Shown here: positions 39,526-48,660 of the stretch, one piece after another
How positions within the stretch are numbered: the first letter of the stretch is position 1
How the letters are laid out: every line of letters starts with the position of its first letter
Assembly: GCA_016209015.1 (NCBI GenBank)
Contig: JACQWY010000003.1
Span: 124,001 to 188,000 of the forward strand
Reading direction: 5' to 3'
Origin: Gammaproteobacteria bacterium
Lineage (GTDB): Bacteria; Pseudomonadota; Gammaproteobacteria; Ga0077536
DNA length: 64,000 bases
Made by a program: the position numbers and the translations under genes
The notes under the pieces: model-generated
Database searches by the model: none
What the model saw: only the letters and a program-made list of their open reading frames with translations
Told to the model about the DNA's origin: nothing

Positions 39526-40260
39526 ATGACGCTATTCGAGGAACTCCTGACCGCCCCCGGCGAAGATCTGCTGAAGATCCTGCTCAAGGCTGCGGCCCGG
39601 ATTCGGAATCCGAGCGAGCCGAACCGCCCCGCGCGCGACATCGCGAAAGCGCTCGGCCTCACGCACGCCCAGTTGGTCTGCGCCTGCGGTTTCAACCCCG
39701 CGATACGGGAGCTGCCCGACGTCCTCGAAATCCTCGGCTTCCCGGGTTACGACGCGCTCGCCCAGACGCGCAACCGCTACTTCACGACCGACATCTACGA
39801 CCGGCTCGGCATCAAGGACGTGCTCGCCGTCTACCTCCACGTGCCGAAGGACATGAAGCTGCTGCAGGTCATGCAATACCTGCTCGGCACCCGCCTGCAA
39901 CACATCGAGGAGCGGATCGAGGCCACCGTCAATTCGCTGATCATCGAGCGCTACAAGAAGGAGATGCGCTCGATTTACAACGACGGCGCCGCACAGATCG
40001 AGTTCGCCGAGGAGCGGCTCGCGAACACGCACAGCGGTTTCCGCGCGCTCCTGAACGAAGTGACGATGATCGTCGAGAGCCGCCTCATCCCGATCGGCGA
40101 CATCTTCTTCCGCGACAACATCCTGCCCGAGGAGAAGCGGCGACTCATCATCAAACGCCTCATCCCCCGCGCGCTCGTCCAGACCCGGCTGAAGGATCCG
40201 GGCATCTCGAATCAGGAACGCAAGATGCTCGAGGAACAATTGCTGCTGATCGAGCAGTGA
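39526..40260 (+). CDS. Conserved-looking protein of unknown function downstream of mtdA
   Basis: I do not recognise this 244-residue protein. It is soluble by eye, with no signal peptide or membrane helix, and mostly helical. The first 100 residues resemble a small helical DNA- or ligand-binding unit (RDIAKALGLTHAQLVCACGFN looks helix-turn-helix-like), and the C-terminal half is charged (IEATVNSLIIERYKKEMRSI, LPEEKRRLIIKRLIPRALV). The start is uncertain; ATG 39526 has no strong ribosome site. It lies 136 bases after mtdA on the same strand. Codon use is normal for the region, so it is probably a real gene. Confidence 0.75.
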   Translation: MTLFEELLTAPGEDLLKILLKAAARIRNPSEPNRPARDIAKALGLTHAQLVCACGFNPAIRELPDVLEILGFPGYDALAQTRNRYFTTDIYDRLGIKDVLAVYLHVPKDMKLLQVMQYLLGTRLQHIEERIEATVNSLIIERYKKEMRSIYNDGAAQIEFAEERLANTHSGFRALLNEVTMIVESRLIPIGDIFFRDNILPEEKRRLIIKRLIPRALVQTRLKDPGISNQERKMLEEQLLLIEQ

Positions 40261-40272
40261 AGCCCCCGCCGC

Positions 40273-41154
40273 TCACTTCTTCTTCACCGCATACGTCACC
40301 AGGAAGCGGATGTCCTCGACATCCCGGAAGTGCGCGACATACTCGCCGGGTTTGACCGGAACGAGATCGCCCAGCGCGCCCGTGAAGAGGATCTGCCCGG
40401 GCTGCAGCGTCCAGCCCTGGCCGACGAGCTTGTTGATGAGCCAGAGCAGGGCCTCGTACTGATCGTCCATGACGTTGCGGCCCTTGCCGCGATCGACGAC
40501 GTCGCCGTTGCGCGAAAGCTCGACCAGCACCTCGTTCAGCGCCGCGTGCTGCTTGTCGTCGAGCGGGCGGCCGAGGATGTAGGTCGTCGCGCCGAGGTTC
40601 GTCGCGACGAGGTCGCTCGCGAGCGGCGGCGGGCCGGGTTCGAAGCGCTGGTCGGTGATGACGATTGCCGGCATCGCGGCACGCACGAGACCGGGGATCC
40701 TGCTCGAGTCCGGGAGCGGCAGGCTCACCGCCTCGTCGAGCACGATCGCGAGCTCGACGCTCATGATCGCCTGCTGGTAGTCGGCGAGATTGACGACCTG
40801 ATCGCGCGGGATGCGGCCGGCCCGCGGCACGACCGCCGAGAGCGGCTCCGTGGCGTGGTACTTGTACTGCGCGAGCCGGTTGACGAGCGCCGCGCGGAAG
40901 CCGGCGATGTCGGCCGGCGGATAGTTCGCCTGGACGAGACGACGCTGCAGCCGGTAGGCGGTCGGCAGATCGAACTGTGCGCCGTAGCTCGACAGCACGG
41001 GGAACGTGTCGTGGCGGCGCGTGACGACGGTGAGCACGTCGCCCCATTCCTCGGTCGCGTCCCAGGCGTGGGCCGGAGACCTGGCGGACGACGCGAGCAG
41101 CACGCAGGCGACGCATGAACGCAGGATATTCGAGTAGCGCGAGATCAATGGCAC
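40273..41154 (-). CDS. Exported 2-keto-4-pentenoate hydratase-like protein (FAH superfamily)
   Basis: The 293-residue protein starts with GTG at 41154 and has a signal peptide (about residues 1-30, ending SPAHA). The rest resembles MhpD-type hydratases of the fumarylacetoacetate hydrolase superfamily: AYRLQRRLV, VELAIVLDEAVSLP for the metal-binding glutamates, PAIVITDQRF, GATTYILGRPLD, ALLWLINKLVGQGWTLQPGQILFTGAL. The family is normally cytoplasmic and degrades aromatic ring-cleavage products; an exported form is unusual and may bind rather than hydrate its ligand. A candidate promoter lies about 85 bases upstream. Confidence 0.8.
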   Translation of the reverse strand: MPLISRYSNILRSCVACVLLASSARSPAHAWDATEEWGDVLTVVTRRHDTFPVLSSYGAQFDLPTAYRLQRRLVQANYPPADIAGFRAALVNRLAQYKYHATEPLSAVVPRAGRIPRDQVVNLADYQQAIMSVELAIVLDEAVSLPLPDSSRIPGLVRAAMPAIVITDQRFEPGPPPLASDLVATNLGATTYILGRPLDDKQHAALNEVLVELSRNGDVVDRGKGRNVMDDQYEALLWLINKLVGQGWTLQPGQILFTGALGDLVPVKPGEYVAHFRDVEDIRFLVTYAVKKK

Positions 41155-41239
41155 GGAGTACTTCGCTCTGCGACGGCGCCTGGTTCCGGCTGGCTTGACG
41201 GCCGGGATCCGGCGCCTTGTAATGGATTCGAGGCGCCGC

Positions 41240-41267
41240 ATTGTAATGGAGATCGCGACGCTGTGAA
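41240..41267 (-). promoter_or_regulatory. Candidate sigma-70 promoter for the exported hydratase-like gene
   Basis: On the minus strand TTCACA (-35) and TACAAT (-10) are 16 bases apart, each one mismatch from consensus. The -10 lies in one of two copies of CCATTACAA spaced 24 bases apart (41217-41225 and 41241-41249), flanked by inverted arms CGGCGCCT/AGGCGCCG at 41210-41238. The repeats could be an operator. This is by eye only. Confidence 0.4.
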
Positions 41268-41317
41268 GGCCGGCCGATCCGGCCTGCCGTGATGCCGACC
41301 CGGAGCCCAGCCCCCCC

Positions 41318-42706
41318 ATGCCGAAGACCCCGCCGCCGATTACCACGCGCTTCGCCGAATTCGCAGCCGGCCTCGACCCTGCATGCCTCCCGCCCGAGGC
41401 GGTGGCGCGCGCGAAGCTCGCGGTCCTCGACACGCTCGGCATCGCGCTCGCCTCGACGAGCTACGACTTCGCGCATCGCACGGCGAGCGGCGTCGCGGCG
41501 CTCGGCGGTCCGGGCGACAGTCCCGTGATCGGCCTCGGCCTGAAGCTGCCGCTCCGCGACGCGGTGCTGCTGAACGCGACGCTGGCCCACGGCCTCGATT
41601 TCGACGACACCCACACCGCGAGTACCTCCCATTGCTCGGCGAGCGCCGTCCCGCTCGTGCTCGGCATGAGCCTCGCGACGCGCGCGAGCGGGGCGCGGGC
41701 GATCGCCGCCTACCTGCTCGCCGTCGAGGTCACGGCACGCATCGGCGCGGCGGCCCGCGGCACGCTGCAGAAGCGCGGCTGGCATCCGACCGGCATCGTC
41801 GGCACGTTCGGCTGCGCGGCCGCGGCCTCGTATCTGCTCGATCTGCCGCCGGCGCAGTTCGCGCACGCGCTCGGCGTCGCCTGGAGCGTGACTTCCGGCA
41901 ATTTCGAGTTCGTCGCCGACGGCGCGTGGACGAAGCGCATGCATCCGGGCTGGGCCGGCGTCGGCGGCATCACCGCTGCGCATCTCGCGAAAGGCGGCTT
42001 CGTCGGCCCGGGCCGGCCGCTCGAAGGCCGCTTCGGCTTGTTCAATCTCCTCCTCGGCGCGGATTTCCCGGTGGACCCGGAGGCCGTGACCGCGAAGCTC
42101 GGCGCGCCGTTCGAGGTGATGAACATCGCGATGAAGCCCTACCCGGCCTGCCATTTCATCCACGCCTTTGTCGACTGCGCGCTGGCGCTCCGCGAACGGC
42201 ATGGTCTGACCGCCTCGTCGATCGCCGGCATCAAGGCGCTGATCCATCCCGATCCCGTCAACGTCGTGTGCGAGCCCGAGGCCGCGAAGCGCCGGCCGGG
42301 CAACGCCTACGAAGCGCAGTTCTCGATTCATTACGTCATCGCGGCGAGCCTCGTGCGCGGCCGCTTCGGCCTCGGCGAGCTCGACGCTGCCGCGCTCGCG
42401 GACCATGAAATCCTCGAGCTCGCCGCACGCGTCGGCTATGGCCACGATCCCGACTCCGCGTTCCCCGCCGCCTACTCCGGCGCGCTGGAGGTGACGCTGC
42501 ACGACGGCCGCGTGCTGAAGCATCGGGAGCAGATCAACCGCGGCGCGGCCGACAATCCGCTGTCCGACGCCGAGGTGCACGCGAAGTTCTTCGACAATGC
42601 GACGCGTGCCGTGAGCCGGGCGCGGGCCGGGCGCATCCTCGCGCTCGTCGAGACGCTCGACACGGCGCCGGACCTCACGGCGCTCGGCGCCGCGCTCGCC
42701 GGCTGA
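41318..42706 (+). CDS. MmgE/PrpD family protein
   Basis: Members dehydrate 2-methylcitrate or isomerise related acids such as cis-aconitate derivatives; this one cannot be assigned to one substrate. The 462 residues have the all-helical N-terminal domain with LDTLGIALAS and HGLDFDDTH, a typical early motif, then GWHPTGIVGTFGCAAAAS, a lid domain with MKPYPACHFIHAFVD, and C-terminal strand pairs. No prpB or prpC is near, so the methylcitrate cycle is not implied. It is divergent from the exported hydratase-like gene. Confidence 0.88.
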   Translation: MPKTPPPITTRFAEFAAGLDPACLPPEAVARAKLAVLDTLGIALASTSYDFAHRTASGVAALGGPGDSPVIGLGLKLPLRDAVLLNATLAHGLDFDDTHTASTSHCSASAVPLVLGMSLATRASGARAIAAYLLAVEVTARIGAAARGTLQKRGWHPTGIVGTFGCAAAASYLLDLPPAQFAHALGVAWSVTSGNFEFVADGAWTKRMHPGWAGVGGITAAHLAKGGFVGPGRPLEGRFGLFNLLLGADFPVDPEAVTAKLGAPFEVMNIAMKPYPACHFIHAFVDCALALRERHGLTASSIAGIKALIHPDPVNVVCEPEAAKRRPGNAYEAQFSIHYVIAASLVRGRFGLGELDAAALADHEILELAARVGYGHDPDSAFPAAYSGALEVTLHDGRVLKHREQINRGAADNPLSDAEVHAKFFDNATRAVSRARAGRILALVETLDTAPDLTALGAALAG

Positions 42707-42752
42707 AACCGCCGGCGACGCCCGACAAGACACCGACAACGGGGGAACCGTC

Positions 42753-43580
42753 ATGGCGATCCACGACAATCCGTATCAGACGCCGCAGTCCGTGCTGACG
42801 AGCGACGTCGATGCCGGCCACAACGGCAACCTCGACGATGCGCTGGCCGGGCGTTACGACTTCGACATCCGCGCCGTGCTCGAGGAGGCGTGGTCGAAGG
42901 TGCCGGGCACGAAGCGGGTGTTCGTGCTCGCGGGGGTCGCCATCTTCGTCTTCGTCATGGTGGCGACGGTCGTGCTGAGGTTCGTCATCCCGGGCGCTCA
43001 GGCCGAGCATCCGGGCTTCTTCGCTCAGGTGACGATGCAGCTCGCACTGACGGTCGTGATCTACCCCTTCATGGTCGGCATGAACATGCTCGGCATCCGG
43101 CGCGCCGCCGGTCTGCCCATCGACGTCGCCCAGGCCTTCGGCTATTTCCATCTCGTCGTGCCGGTGGCGATCGCCGCCGTGCTCGTCACGGTGTCGACCA
43201 TGATCGGCTTCGCGCTGCTCGTACTGCCGGGCATCTATCTGAGCTTCGCGTATCTCTTCACGCTGCCGCTCATCGCCGACAAGAATCTCACGCCCTGGCA
43301 GGCGATGGAGGCCTCGCGGCGCGCGGTCACGCATCACTGGTTCAAGGTGTTCGGTCTCATGGTGATCGTCGGGCTCGCAATCGCGATTCCCGCCATGGTA
43401 GGTTTCGCGCTGTTCGTCGTCGCGGCGAAAGGCGGCATGATCTTCGGCATGCTGGGCCTCGCCTTCCTGCTCGTGCTCTTCGCCGCGATGCTATGGGCCG
43501 GACCGCTCCTCATGATCGCCATCGGCATCCTCTACCGCATCATCTTCGGCATCGAAGAGGAGACCCTGCGTGCCTTCTGA
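42753..43580 (+). CDS. Integral membrane protein, YciC/BPSS1780-like
   Basis: A 275-residue protein with a soluble N-terminal part of about 55 residues (NPYQTPQSVL start, common in this group) and about six membrane helices, including FVLAGVAIFVFVMVATVVL and FGLMVIVGLAIAIPAMVGF. The stretch between helices 4 and 5 (PLIADKNLTPWQAMEASRRAV) is the recognisable family motif. The role is unknown; relatives have been linked to envelope homeostasis. It is 47 bases after the MmgE/PrpD gene and 27 bases before the next gene, so it is part of a rightward run. Confidence 0.82.
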   Translation: MAIHDNPYQTPQSVLTSDVDAGHNGNLDDALAGRYDFDIRAVLEEAWSKVPGTKRVFVLAGVAIFVFVMVATVVLRFVIPGAQAEHPGFFAQVTMQLALTVVIYPFMVGMNMLGIRRAAGLPIDVAQAFGYFHLVVPVAIAAVLVTVSTMIGFALLVLPGIYLSFAYLFTLPLIADKNLTPWQAMEASRRAVTHHWFKVFGLMVIVGLAIAIPAMVGFALFVVAAKGGMIFGMLGLAFLLVLFAAMLWAGPLLMIAIGILYRIIFGIEEETLRAF

Positions 43581-43607
43581 TCCCGCCCCTTGCCCGCCCC
43601 GCCGCTG

Positions 43608-44393
43608 ATGCGCTGCCTCGTCCTGATCTGCCTGCTGCTCGCCGCCGCCGTCGCGGACGCGCGCGTCAAATCCGTCTACGGCGCGCCCGCCGCGGAGGCA
43701 CGGACCACGGCCCCCGCGACACCGGAGGAGATCGTACCCGCCGCGCCGGCGCCGGCGGCAGCCGCGAAGCCGCTCCCCCCGCCACCCGCGACGCCCATGA
43801 CCCCCATGACGCCTGCGCCCGCCGCCGTCGACCCGGACGCACCGCCGCCGCCGCCCCCCGCGCCACCCGGTCTCGCGCTCGATGCGCTCGAATACCAGAT
43901 CGTCGCCGCCGTGCTCAAGCAGGGCCTCGAACCCGGCCAGACGCACGTCGTGCTCGCGGGGACGACCGTGCCCGGCCCGGGCCGGCTCGTGAAGAACGCC
44001 GAGGAAGTCGCGAAGGTCGCGAAGCAGCTCGAAGTGCCGCCGGATCTGCTCGACGACTGGGCGAGCCGCAACGCGAAACCCGCGCGGCTCGAGACCGGTC
44101 AGGCGCTCGGCGTCGCCTACGAGCTCATCGGTTTCGAAGACCAGCGGCGATTGTTCTCGAGCGCGGATCCGGCCGCGGGCTGGGCGGCGTTCCACCATCG
44201 CTACCCGCACGCTCCGCTGCTCATCCGTGTCTCGCGCGCGGGCTTCGACGCGGCGCTCACGCATGCCCTGGTTTACGTCGAGTTCGAGTGCGGGGCAGAA
44301 TGCGGCTCCGGCCGCCTCGTCACGCTGCTGCGCACACCGGGCGGCGGTTACGCGGTCAAGGACGGCGCGCTCATCTGGATGACATCACCGTAA
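43608..44393 (+). CDS. Exported proline/alanine-rich protein of unknown function
   Basis: The 261-residue protein has a signal peptide (residues 1-19, ending VADA), a low-complexity alanine/proline linker of about 60 residues, and a C-terminal domain of about 170 residues. The domain includes [27 protein letters not shown] and two nearby cysteines in [11 protein letters not shown] do not recognise the domain. The ATG at 43608 is chosen over an upstream TTG at 43590, because it puts the signal peptide at the very start. It ends 5 bases before the LOG gene and is likely cotranscribed. Confidence 0.78.
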   Translation: MRCLVLICLLLAAAVADARVKSVYGAPAAEARTTAPATPEEIVPAAPAPAAAAKPLPPPPATPMTPMTPAPAAVDPDAPPPPPPAPPGLALDALEYQIVAAVLKQGLEPGQTHVVLAGTTVPGPGRLVKNAEEVAKVAKQLEVPPDLLDDWASRNAKPARLETGQALGVAYELIGFEDQRRLFSSADPAAGWAAFHHRYPHAPLLIRVSRAGFDAALTHALVYVEFECGAECGSGRLVTLLRTPGGGYAVKDGALIWMTSP

Positions 44394-44398
44394 AGAAC

Positions 44399-44947
44399 AT
44401 GAAAAAGATCTGTGTCTTCTGCGGCGCGCGCTCCGGTGCGCGTCCGACCTATGTCGCCGCCGCGCGCGCCTTCGGCCGTCTGCTCGCCGATCGCGGCCTC
44501 GGCCTCGTCTACGGCGGCGGTCGCGTCGGCCTCATGGGCGAGCTCGCGCAGGCCGCGCTCGATCACGGCGGCTACGTCACCGGCGTCATCCCGAGCTTTC
44601 TCAGCCAGCGCGAGCTCCAGCATCCCGGCCTCCACACCTGTCACGTCGTCACCGATCTCATGGAGCGCAAGGCGATGATGATGGAGATCGCGGACGCCTT
44701 CGTCGCACTGCCGGGCGGCATCGGTACGCTCGACGAGGTGCTCGAAGTAATGGCCTGGCGCGGTCTGAAGCGCGTCGACAAACCGATCGGCTTCTTCAAC
44801 GTCGACGACTTCTTCGAGCCCTGGCGCACGACGCTCGGTTACCTCGACCAGGAAGGCTTCGTCGAATCCGCCGAGCTCGGCAAGCTCGTCTACGAGACGG
44901 AGCCGGAGCGGCTGCTCGAGCGCCTCGGCTTCGGCCCGGTCCGCTGA
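44399..44947 (+). CDS. LOG family nucleoside 5'-monophosphate phosphoribohydrolase
   Basis: LOG enzymes remove the base from nucleoside monophosphates (cytokinin nucleotides in plants, AMP-like substrates in bacteria). The 182 residues start [10 protein letters not shown] and contain [10 protein letters not shown] and the defining PGGIGTLDE motif with the catalytic glutamate, plus the upstream MERKAMM arginine motif. The length is normal. It lies in a run with two HAD phosphatases and a macrodomain protein, which suggests a role in nucleotide clean-up. Confidence 0.92.
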   Translation: MKKICVFCGARSGARPTYVAAARAFGRLLADRGLGLVYGGGRVGLMGELAQAALDHGGYVTGVIPSFLSQRELQHPGLHTCHVVTDLMERKAMMMEIADAFVALPGGIGTLDEVLEVMAWRGLKRVDKPIGFFNVDDFFEPWRTTLGYLDQEGFVESAELGKLVYETEPERLLERLGFGPVR

Positions 44948-44965
44948 GCTCGACAGAGGACGGAC

Positions 44966-45625
44966 ATGCACCAGGCGGTGATCTTCGACATGGACGGCGT
45001 GCTGATCGATTCCGAGCCCGTCTTCCGCGTCGCCGCGCAGCGCGCGAGCAGCGCGCTCGGCCATACCCTCACGGACGAGTTCTATGCCGAGTTGATCGGC
45101 CTCCCGAACGCCGAGATCGCCGCGGCGCTCGTCGCGACTTTCGGCCCGACGTTCTCGCTCGACGACTTCCGCGGCGCGTTCGAGCAGAACTTCCGGCGCC
45201 ACGTCGCGGCGCACGGCCTCGCGCAGAAGCCGGGCGCTCGCGAAATCCTCGTCGAGCTGTCGAGCCGCGAGATCCCGCGTGCCGTCGCGACCTCGACGCG
45301 TTCGCCGCACGCCCAGTACTCGTTGCGCGTCGCCGGCCTCATCGAGCTCCTGCCGATCGTCGTGACGGGCGATCAGGTTTCGCGCGGCAAGCCTGCGCCC
45401 GACATCTTCGTGCGCGCGGCGGATCTCGCCGGCACCGAACCCGCGGCCTGCATCGCAGTCGAAGATTCTTCCGTCGGTGCCCGCGCCGCGGTCGCGGCCG
45501 GGATGTACACGATCCTCGTGCCGGATTTGAAACAGCCGGACGCGGAACTCGCCGGGCTCGTGGACGCCGTCGTCCCCGACATGCCGGCCGCGAGTGCGCT
45601 CATCCGGCAGATGCTCGCGCTCTGA
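44966..45625 (+). CDS. HAD family hydrolase (beta-phosphoglucomutase-like)
   Basis: A 219-residue phosphatase or phosphomutase. The nucleophile motif [12 protein letters not shown] (aspartates 8 and 10), a helical cap, motif II VATSTRS, motif [11 protein letters not shown] and motif [12 protein letters not shown] are all present. The cap type is that of subfamily I, which includes phosphoglycolate phosphatase and beta-phosphoglucomutase; the substrate cannot be told. It starts 18 bases after the LOG gene. Confidence 0.9.
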   Translation: MHQAVIFDMDGVLIDSEPVFRVAAQRASSALGHTLTDEFYAELIGLPNAEIAAALVATFGPTFSLDDFRGAFEQNFRRHVAAHGLAQKPGAREILVELSSREIPRAVATSTRSPHAQYSLRVAGLIELLPIVVTGDQVSRGKPAPDIFVRAADLAGTEPAACIAVEDSSVGARAAVAAGMYTILVPDLKQPDAELAGLVDAVVPDMPAASALIRQMLAL

Positions 45626-45675
45626 GCCGACGCGGCGCGCGACGGCCGCCGCGACCACGAGGACTCACCCGTAAC

Positions 45676-46209
45676 ATGAAGGCCCTGCTCCGCAAGCTCG
45701 AAGCCGTCGACGCCGACATCACGCGGCTCGAGGTCGATGCGATCGTCAATGCCGCGAACGAAAGCCTGCTCGGCGGCGGCGGCGTGGATGGTGCCATCCA
45801 TCGCGCGGCGGGTCCGGAGCTGCTCGCGGAATGCGGCACGCTCGGCGGCTGTCCCACGGGTCGTGCGAAGATCACCGCCGGCTACCGCCTGCCGGCCCGC
45901 TACGTCATCCATACCGTCGGCCCGATCTGGGCGGGCGGCGATCACGGCGAGCCGGCGCTGCTCGCGTCCTGCTACCGCGAGTGTTTCGCACTCGCCGCGG
46001 CGCATGCCCTCACGAGCGTCGCTTTCCCGGCGATAAGCTGCGGCGTCTACGGCTATCCCCTGGAGCAGGCGGTCGAGGTCGCGCTCGACACCACGCTCGA
46101 GTGCCTCGCCGCCGAGCCGCGCCTCGAACGCGTCGTCTTCGCCTGCTTCGGGGCCGCCATGCTCGAGATCTACCGCACGCGCCTCGCGGCGCTCGGACGT
46201 TCGTCATGA
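45676..46209 (+). CDS. Macrodomain protein, O-acetyl-ADP-ribose deacetylase type (YmdB-like)
   Basis: This 177-residue macrodomain binds ADP-ribose and probably hydrolyses O-acetyl-ADP-ribose or removes ADP-ribose from proteins. Motifs: [27 protein letters not shown] (the adenosine and ribose site), [26 protein letters not shown], and [17 protein letters not shown] with the diphosphate loop. It is translationally coupled by an ATGA overlap to a HAD gene. Confidence 0.93.
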   Translation: MKALLRKLEAVDADITRLEVDAIVNAANESLLGGGGVDGAIHRAAGPELLAECGTLGGCPTGRAKITAGYRLPARYVIHTVGPIWAGGDHGEPALLASCYRECFALAAAHALTSVAFPAISCGVYGYPLEQAVEVALDTTLECLAAEPRLERVVFACFGAAMLEIYRTRLAALGRSS

Positions 46210-47102
46210 CGACGAAACGCCGCACCGCGAAGAAGCCGCAGCCCGCGGCGCGCAACGTGCTCGCGATGATCTACGACTTCGACGGCACGCTGACGCCGCA
46301 GCCGATGCAGGAATACACGGTCCTGCCGCAGCTCGGCATCAAGGGCGAGAAGTTCTGGAGCGAGGTGAACGCCGAGGTCGCGCGCACCGGCGGCGATCCG
46401 ATCCTCACCTACATGCGTCTGCTGGTGGAGAAGATCGAGGCGAACAAGGCGCACCTCTCGCGCGAGGTGCTGCGGGACCTCGCGCGGAGCATCGAATACT
46501 TCCCGGGCGTGGAGAGCTGGTTCGAACGCGTCGAGGACTACGTGCGCGAGCGCTCCGGCGACACCGTCGAGGTCCGTCACTACATCATTTCCGCCGGGCT
46601 CGGCGAGATCCTCGAGGGCATCAGCATCAAGCACCACTTCGAGCGCATCTACGCTTCGCAGTACTACTTCAATCATCACGAGGTCGCCTGCTTCCCGACG
46701 ATCGTCATCAACGACACGAGCAAGACCCAGTACATCTTCCGCATCAACAAGGGGCGCGAGGAAGCGGGCCAGTCCATCAACGAATACATGCCCGAGGACG
46801 AGCGCCCGATCCCCTTCGGCCACATGCTCTACCTCGGCGACGGCATGACGGACGTGCCGTGCATGACGGTCACGAAGAACTACGGCGGCTTCGCCATCGC
46901 CGTCCACAACCCGCGGCACGCCGCCTCGCTCGCGGTTTGCAGACGCCTCGCCGCGGCGAACCGCATCGACTATTTCGCGCCCGCCGACTACCGGCCCGGG
47001 CGCGTACTCGAGAAACGCGTGCGCACCGTGCTCGATCTGATCATCGCCCGCATCCGCTTCGAGCACGAACGCCACGCCTTCCGCCGCGAGCTCGCCCCCT
47101 GA
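46206..47102 (+). CDS. HAD family phosphatase with long C-terminus
   Basis: A 298-residue haloacid-dehalogenase-like hydrolase. The nucleophile motif [11 protein letters not shown] is at about residue 23, the cap carries [13 protein letters not shown], and the late motif [11 protein letters not shown] supplies the magnesium aspartates. It resembles phosphoserine-phosphatase-like HADs but is longer, with a C-terminal helical tail rich in arginine. The substrate is unknown. The ATG overlaps the macrodomain stop. Confidence 0.88.
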   Translation: MTTKRRTAKKPQPAARNVLAMIYDFDGTLTPQPMQEYTVLPQLGIKGEKFWSEVNAEVARTGGDPILTYMRLLVEKIEANKAHLSREVLRDLARSIEYFPGVESWFERVEDYVRERSGDTVEVRHYIISAGLGEILEGISIKHHFERIYASQYYFNHHEVACFPTIVINDTSKTQYIFRINKGREEAGQSINEYMPEDERPIPFGHMLYLGDGMTDVPCMTVTKNYGGFAIAVHNPRHAASLAVCRRLAAANRIDYFAPADYRPGRVLEKRVRTVLDLIIARIRFEHERHAFRRELAP

Positions 47103-47132
47103 GCGCGGCCCGACCACGAGGATTCGAATTCA

Positions 47133-47687
47133 ATGATCTCCCGCCTGTCTCTCGCCCGCACGTTCCAGGCCGCCGTGCTCGGCGGCGCGCTTCTCGCACT
47201 CGCCGGCTGCGGCGTGACGAAGAGCGTCACGAAGGTCTTCCATGACGACGCGCCCGCGCCGGCGAAGCCCGCGCCGGCCGAAGTCCCGGCCGACTCGCCG
47301 CTCACGCCGCGCGAGCTGCTGACCGCCCGCCTGATCAACGCCCGGGCGGAAGCAAACGCCCCGGCCATCACGGTCGGCAAGTTGATCGAATTCGCGGACC
47401 GCTCGCTCGCCTGCGACTGCGCCGGCACGCGCTTCGTGAAGTCCTGGGAGCGGCTCGACGGCGGCTATCAGCTCAATACGAACGCGTCCTCCGTGCGGCC
47501 GTTGCGCTTCATGTGCGCCCGTGACGCTCAGGCGCTGAGCTGCTACCTGCAGGACATCGACCGCGGCGCGGCGGTCACGCCGCTCGAGCAGCGCTTCATG
47601 TCCGGCTCGGAATTCATCCAGTCCATGTACGAGCGGGGCCTGAACTGTCCGCGCACGGAGCCTTGCGCCGAACCCCCGCCCCGGTGA
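47133..47687 (+). CDS. Lipoprotein of unknown function with several cysteines
   Basis: A 184-residue protein with a lipoprotein signal (ALLALAGC, lipidated cysteine near residue 28), an alanine/proline spacer, and a domain with seven more cysteines, including ACDCAG, FMCARDAQALSCYL and LNCPRTEPC. The cysteines could form disulphides in the periplasm. I do not recognise the family. It follows the HAD gene by 30 bases and ends the rightward run that begins at 42.7 kb. Confidence 0.75.
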   Translation: MISRLSLARTFQAAVLGGALLALAGCGVTKSVTKVFHDDAPAPAKPAPAEVPADSPLTPRELLTARLINARAEANAPAITVGKLIEFADRSLACDCAGTRFVKSWERLDGGYQLNTNASSVRPLRFMCARDAQALSCYLQDIDRGAAVTPLEQRFMSGSEFIQSMYERGLNCPRTEPCAEPPPR

Positions 47688-48044
47688 TCCCGGCGGCCGG
47701 TACGCCAGGTCGTGAACTGTTTCGCGCACGGCCGTATTGCGGTCCGGCGCCAGGAATCGTCTGATGGCAGGTGCCGCAAGGGATCGCTACAGTCCCGGGC
47801 ACCGTACGGCGTTGGAACGCCGACCCGCGGACAATCGACAAATGGGCTGAGCCGGGCAATCAGGGTCAGGGGGGAATTGGCGGGACGATCGCAAGGGCGT
47901 CGGGTGGCGATGCCTCTGCACTGCAGCGCTGTCGAGGTGCTGCGACCCGTCCTGCGCCGACCCTCTCCGCTACGCGATCCACGCTGCCGCCGGCTTTCGG
48001 GCGACCGGTTCACATTGACATCGCGAACAACGAGGAATTAATCC
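47688..48044. other. 357-bp gap without a gene
   Basis: No ORF with normal codon use, tRNA or clear hairpin terminator is visible. The last 25 bases before 48045 include GAGGAA, a ribosome site for the next gene. The region must hold that gene's promoter, but I could not pick one with confidence. Confidence 0.5.
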
Positions 48045-48641
48045 ATGACATCCTTCGACAGCACCCGCCGCGGCCTCGGCGCCATGATGGCCCTGGGCCT
48101 TTTCGCCTCTGCGCTGCCGGCCGCACAAGCCGCGACGATGAGCCTCGTCGCCGAGACCGACTCGGCCGCCCAGGGCGGGGTCGTTTCCTATTCGCTGGTC
48201 GCCGACTTCGGCACGATCCTGCTCGGCGGTGCAGCCGACGTCACCTGGGACAGTGCAGTCCTCGAATTCAAGTCCTTCGCGTTCGACGCGGGCTTCGGCG
48301 TGCCGCCCCGCGATACGACCTTCGATGTCACGGAGCTGCAGACGCCGGGATTGTTCTCCGTCGGCTTCGGCAATTTCGGCGGTCTGACGACCACCCCGGG
48401 GCAGACGCTCGGTCATCTGGCGTTCACCGTGACCGCGGCGCAGGGCGCGACGGACATCGGTATCGCCGACAGCCAGAAGTGGGGGCACTTCTTCGATCTC
48501 AACGCCCAGGACGTGATCGTCACCTACACGGGTGCGACAGCGACGGTCATTCCGTCCGCGGTGCCGCTGCCCGGCGCGGTCGTGCTGATGCTGCCGGCGC
48601 TCGCCGGACTCGGGATGCATCGCAGGCGCCGCGCCGCCTGA
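48045..48641 (+). CDS. Exported protein with VPLPA-CTERM-like sorting signal
   Basis: A 198-residue secreted protein. A signal peptide (about residues 1-29, ending AAQA) is followed by a beta-rich cohesin-like domain (SLVADFGTILLGGAADVTWDSAVLEFKSF) and a C-terminal tripartite tail: VPLPG, a hydrophobic helix (AVVLMLPALAGLGM) and RRRR. This tail matches the PEP-CTERM/VPLPA-CTERM class of exosortase-processed signals. No exosortase is in the window. Such proteins are usually exported together with exopolysaccharide. It is convergent with the M17 peptidase gene. Confidence 0.85.
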   Translation: MTSFDSTRRGLGAMMALGLFASALPAAQAATMSLVAETDSAAQGGVVSYSLVADFGTILLGGAADVTWDSAVLEFKSFAFDAGFGVPPRDTTFDVTELQTPGLFSVGFGNFGGLTTTPGQTLGHLAFTVTAAQGATDIGIADSQKWGHFFDLNAQDVIVTYTGATATVIPSAVPLPGAVVLMLPALAGLGMHRRRRAA

Positions 48642-48660
48642 AGCGCGCGCCGCCCGCGGC

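Noticed and set aside
40160-42769. 869-codon minus-strand frame crossing the exported hydratase-like gene and MmgE/PrpD
   Set aside because: Low-complexity Arg/Ala/Glu product without motifs; it lies opposite or out of frame with two clear genes.
47688-48044. Sigma-54 promoter or c-di-GMP riboswitch before the VPLPA-CTERM gene
   Set aside because: TGGCAG and GCAAGG near 47764 do not match the -24/-12 spacing well, and no riboswitch core sequence was found.
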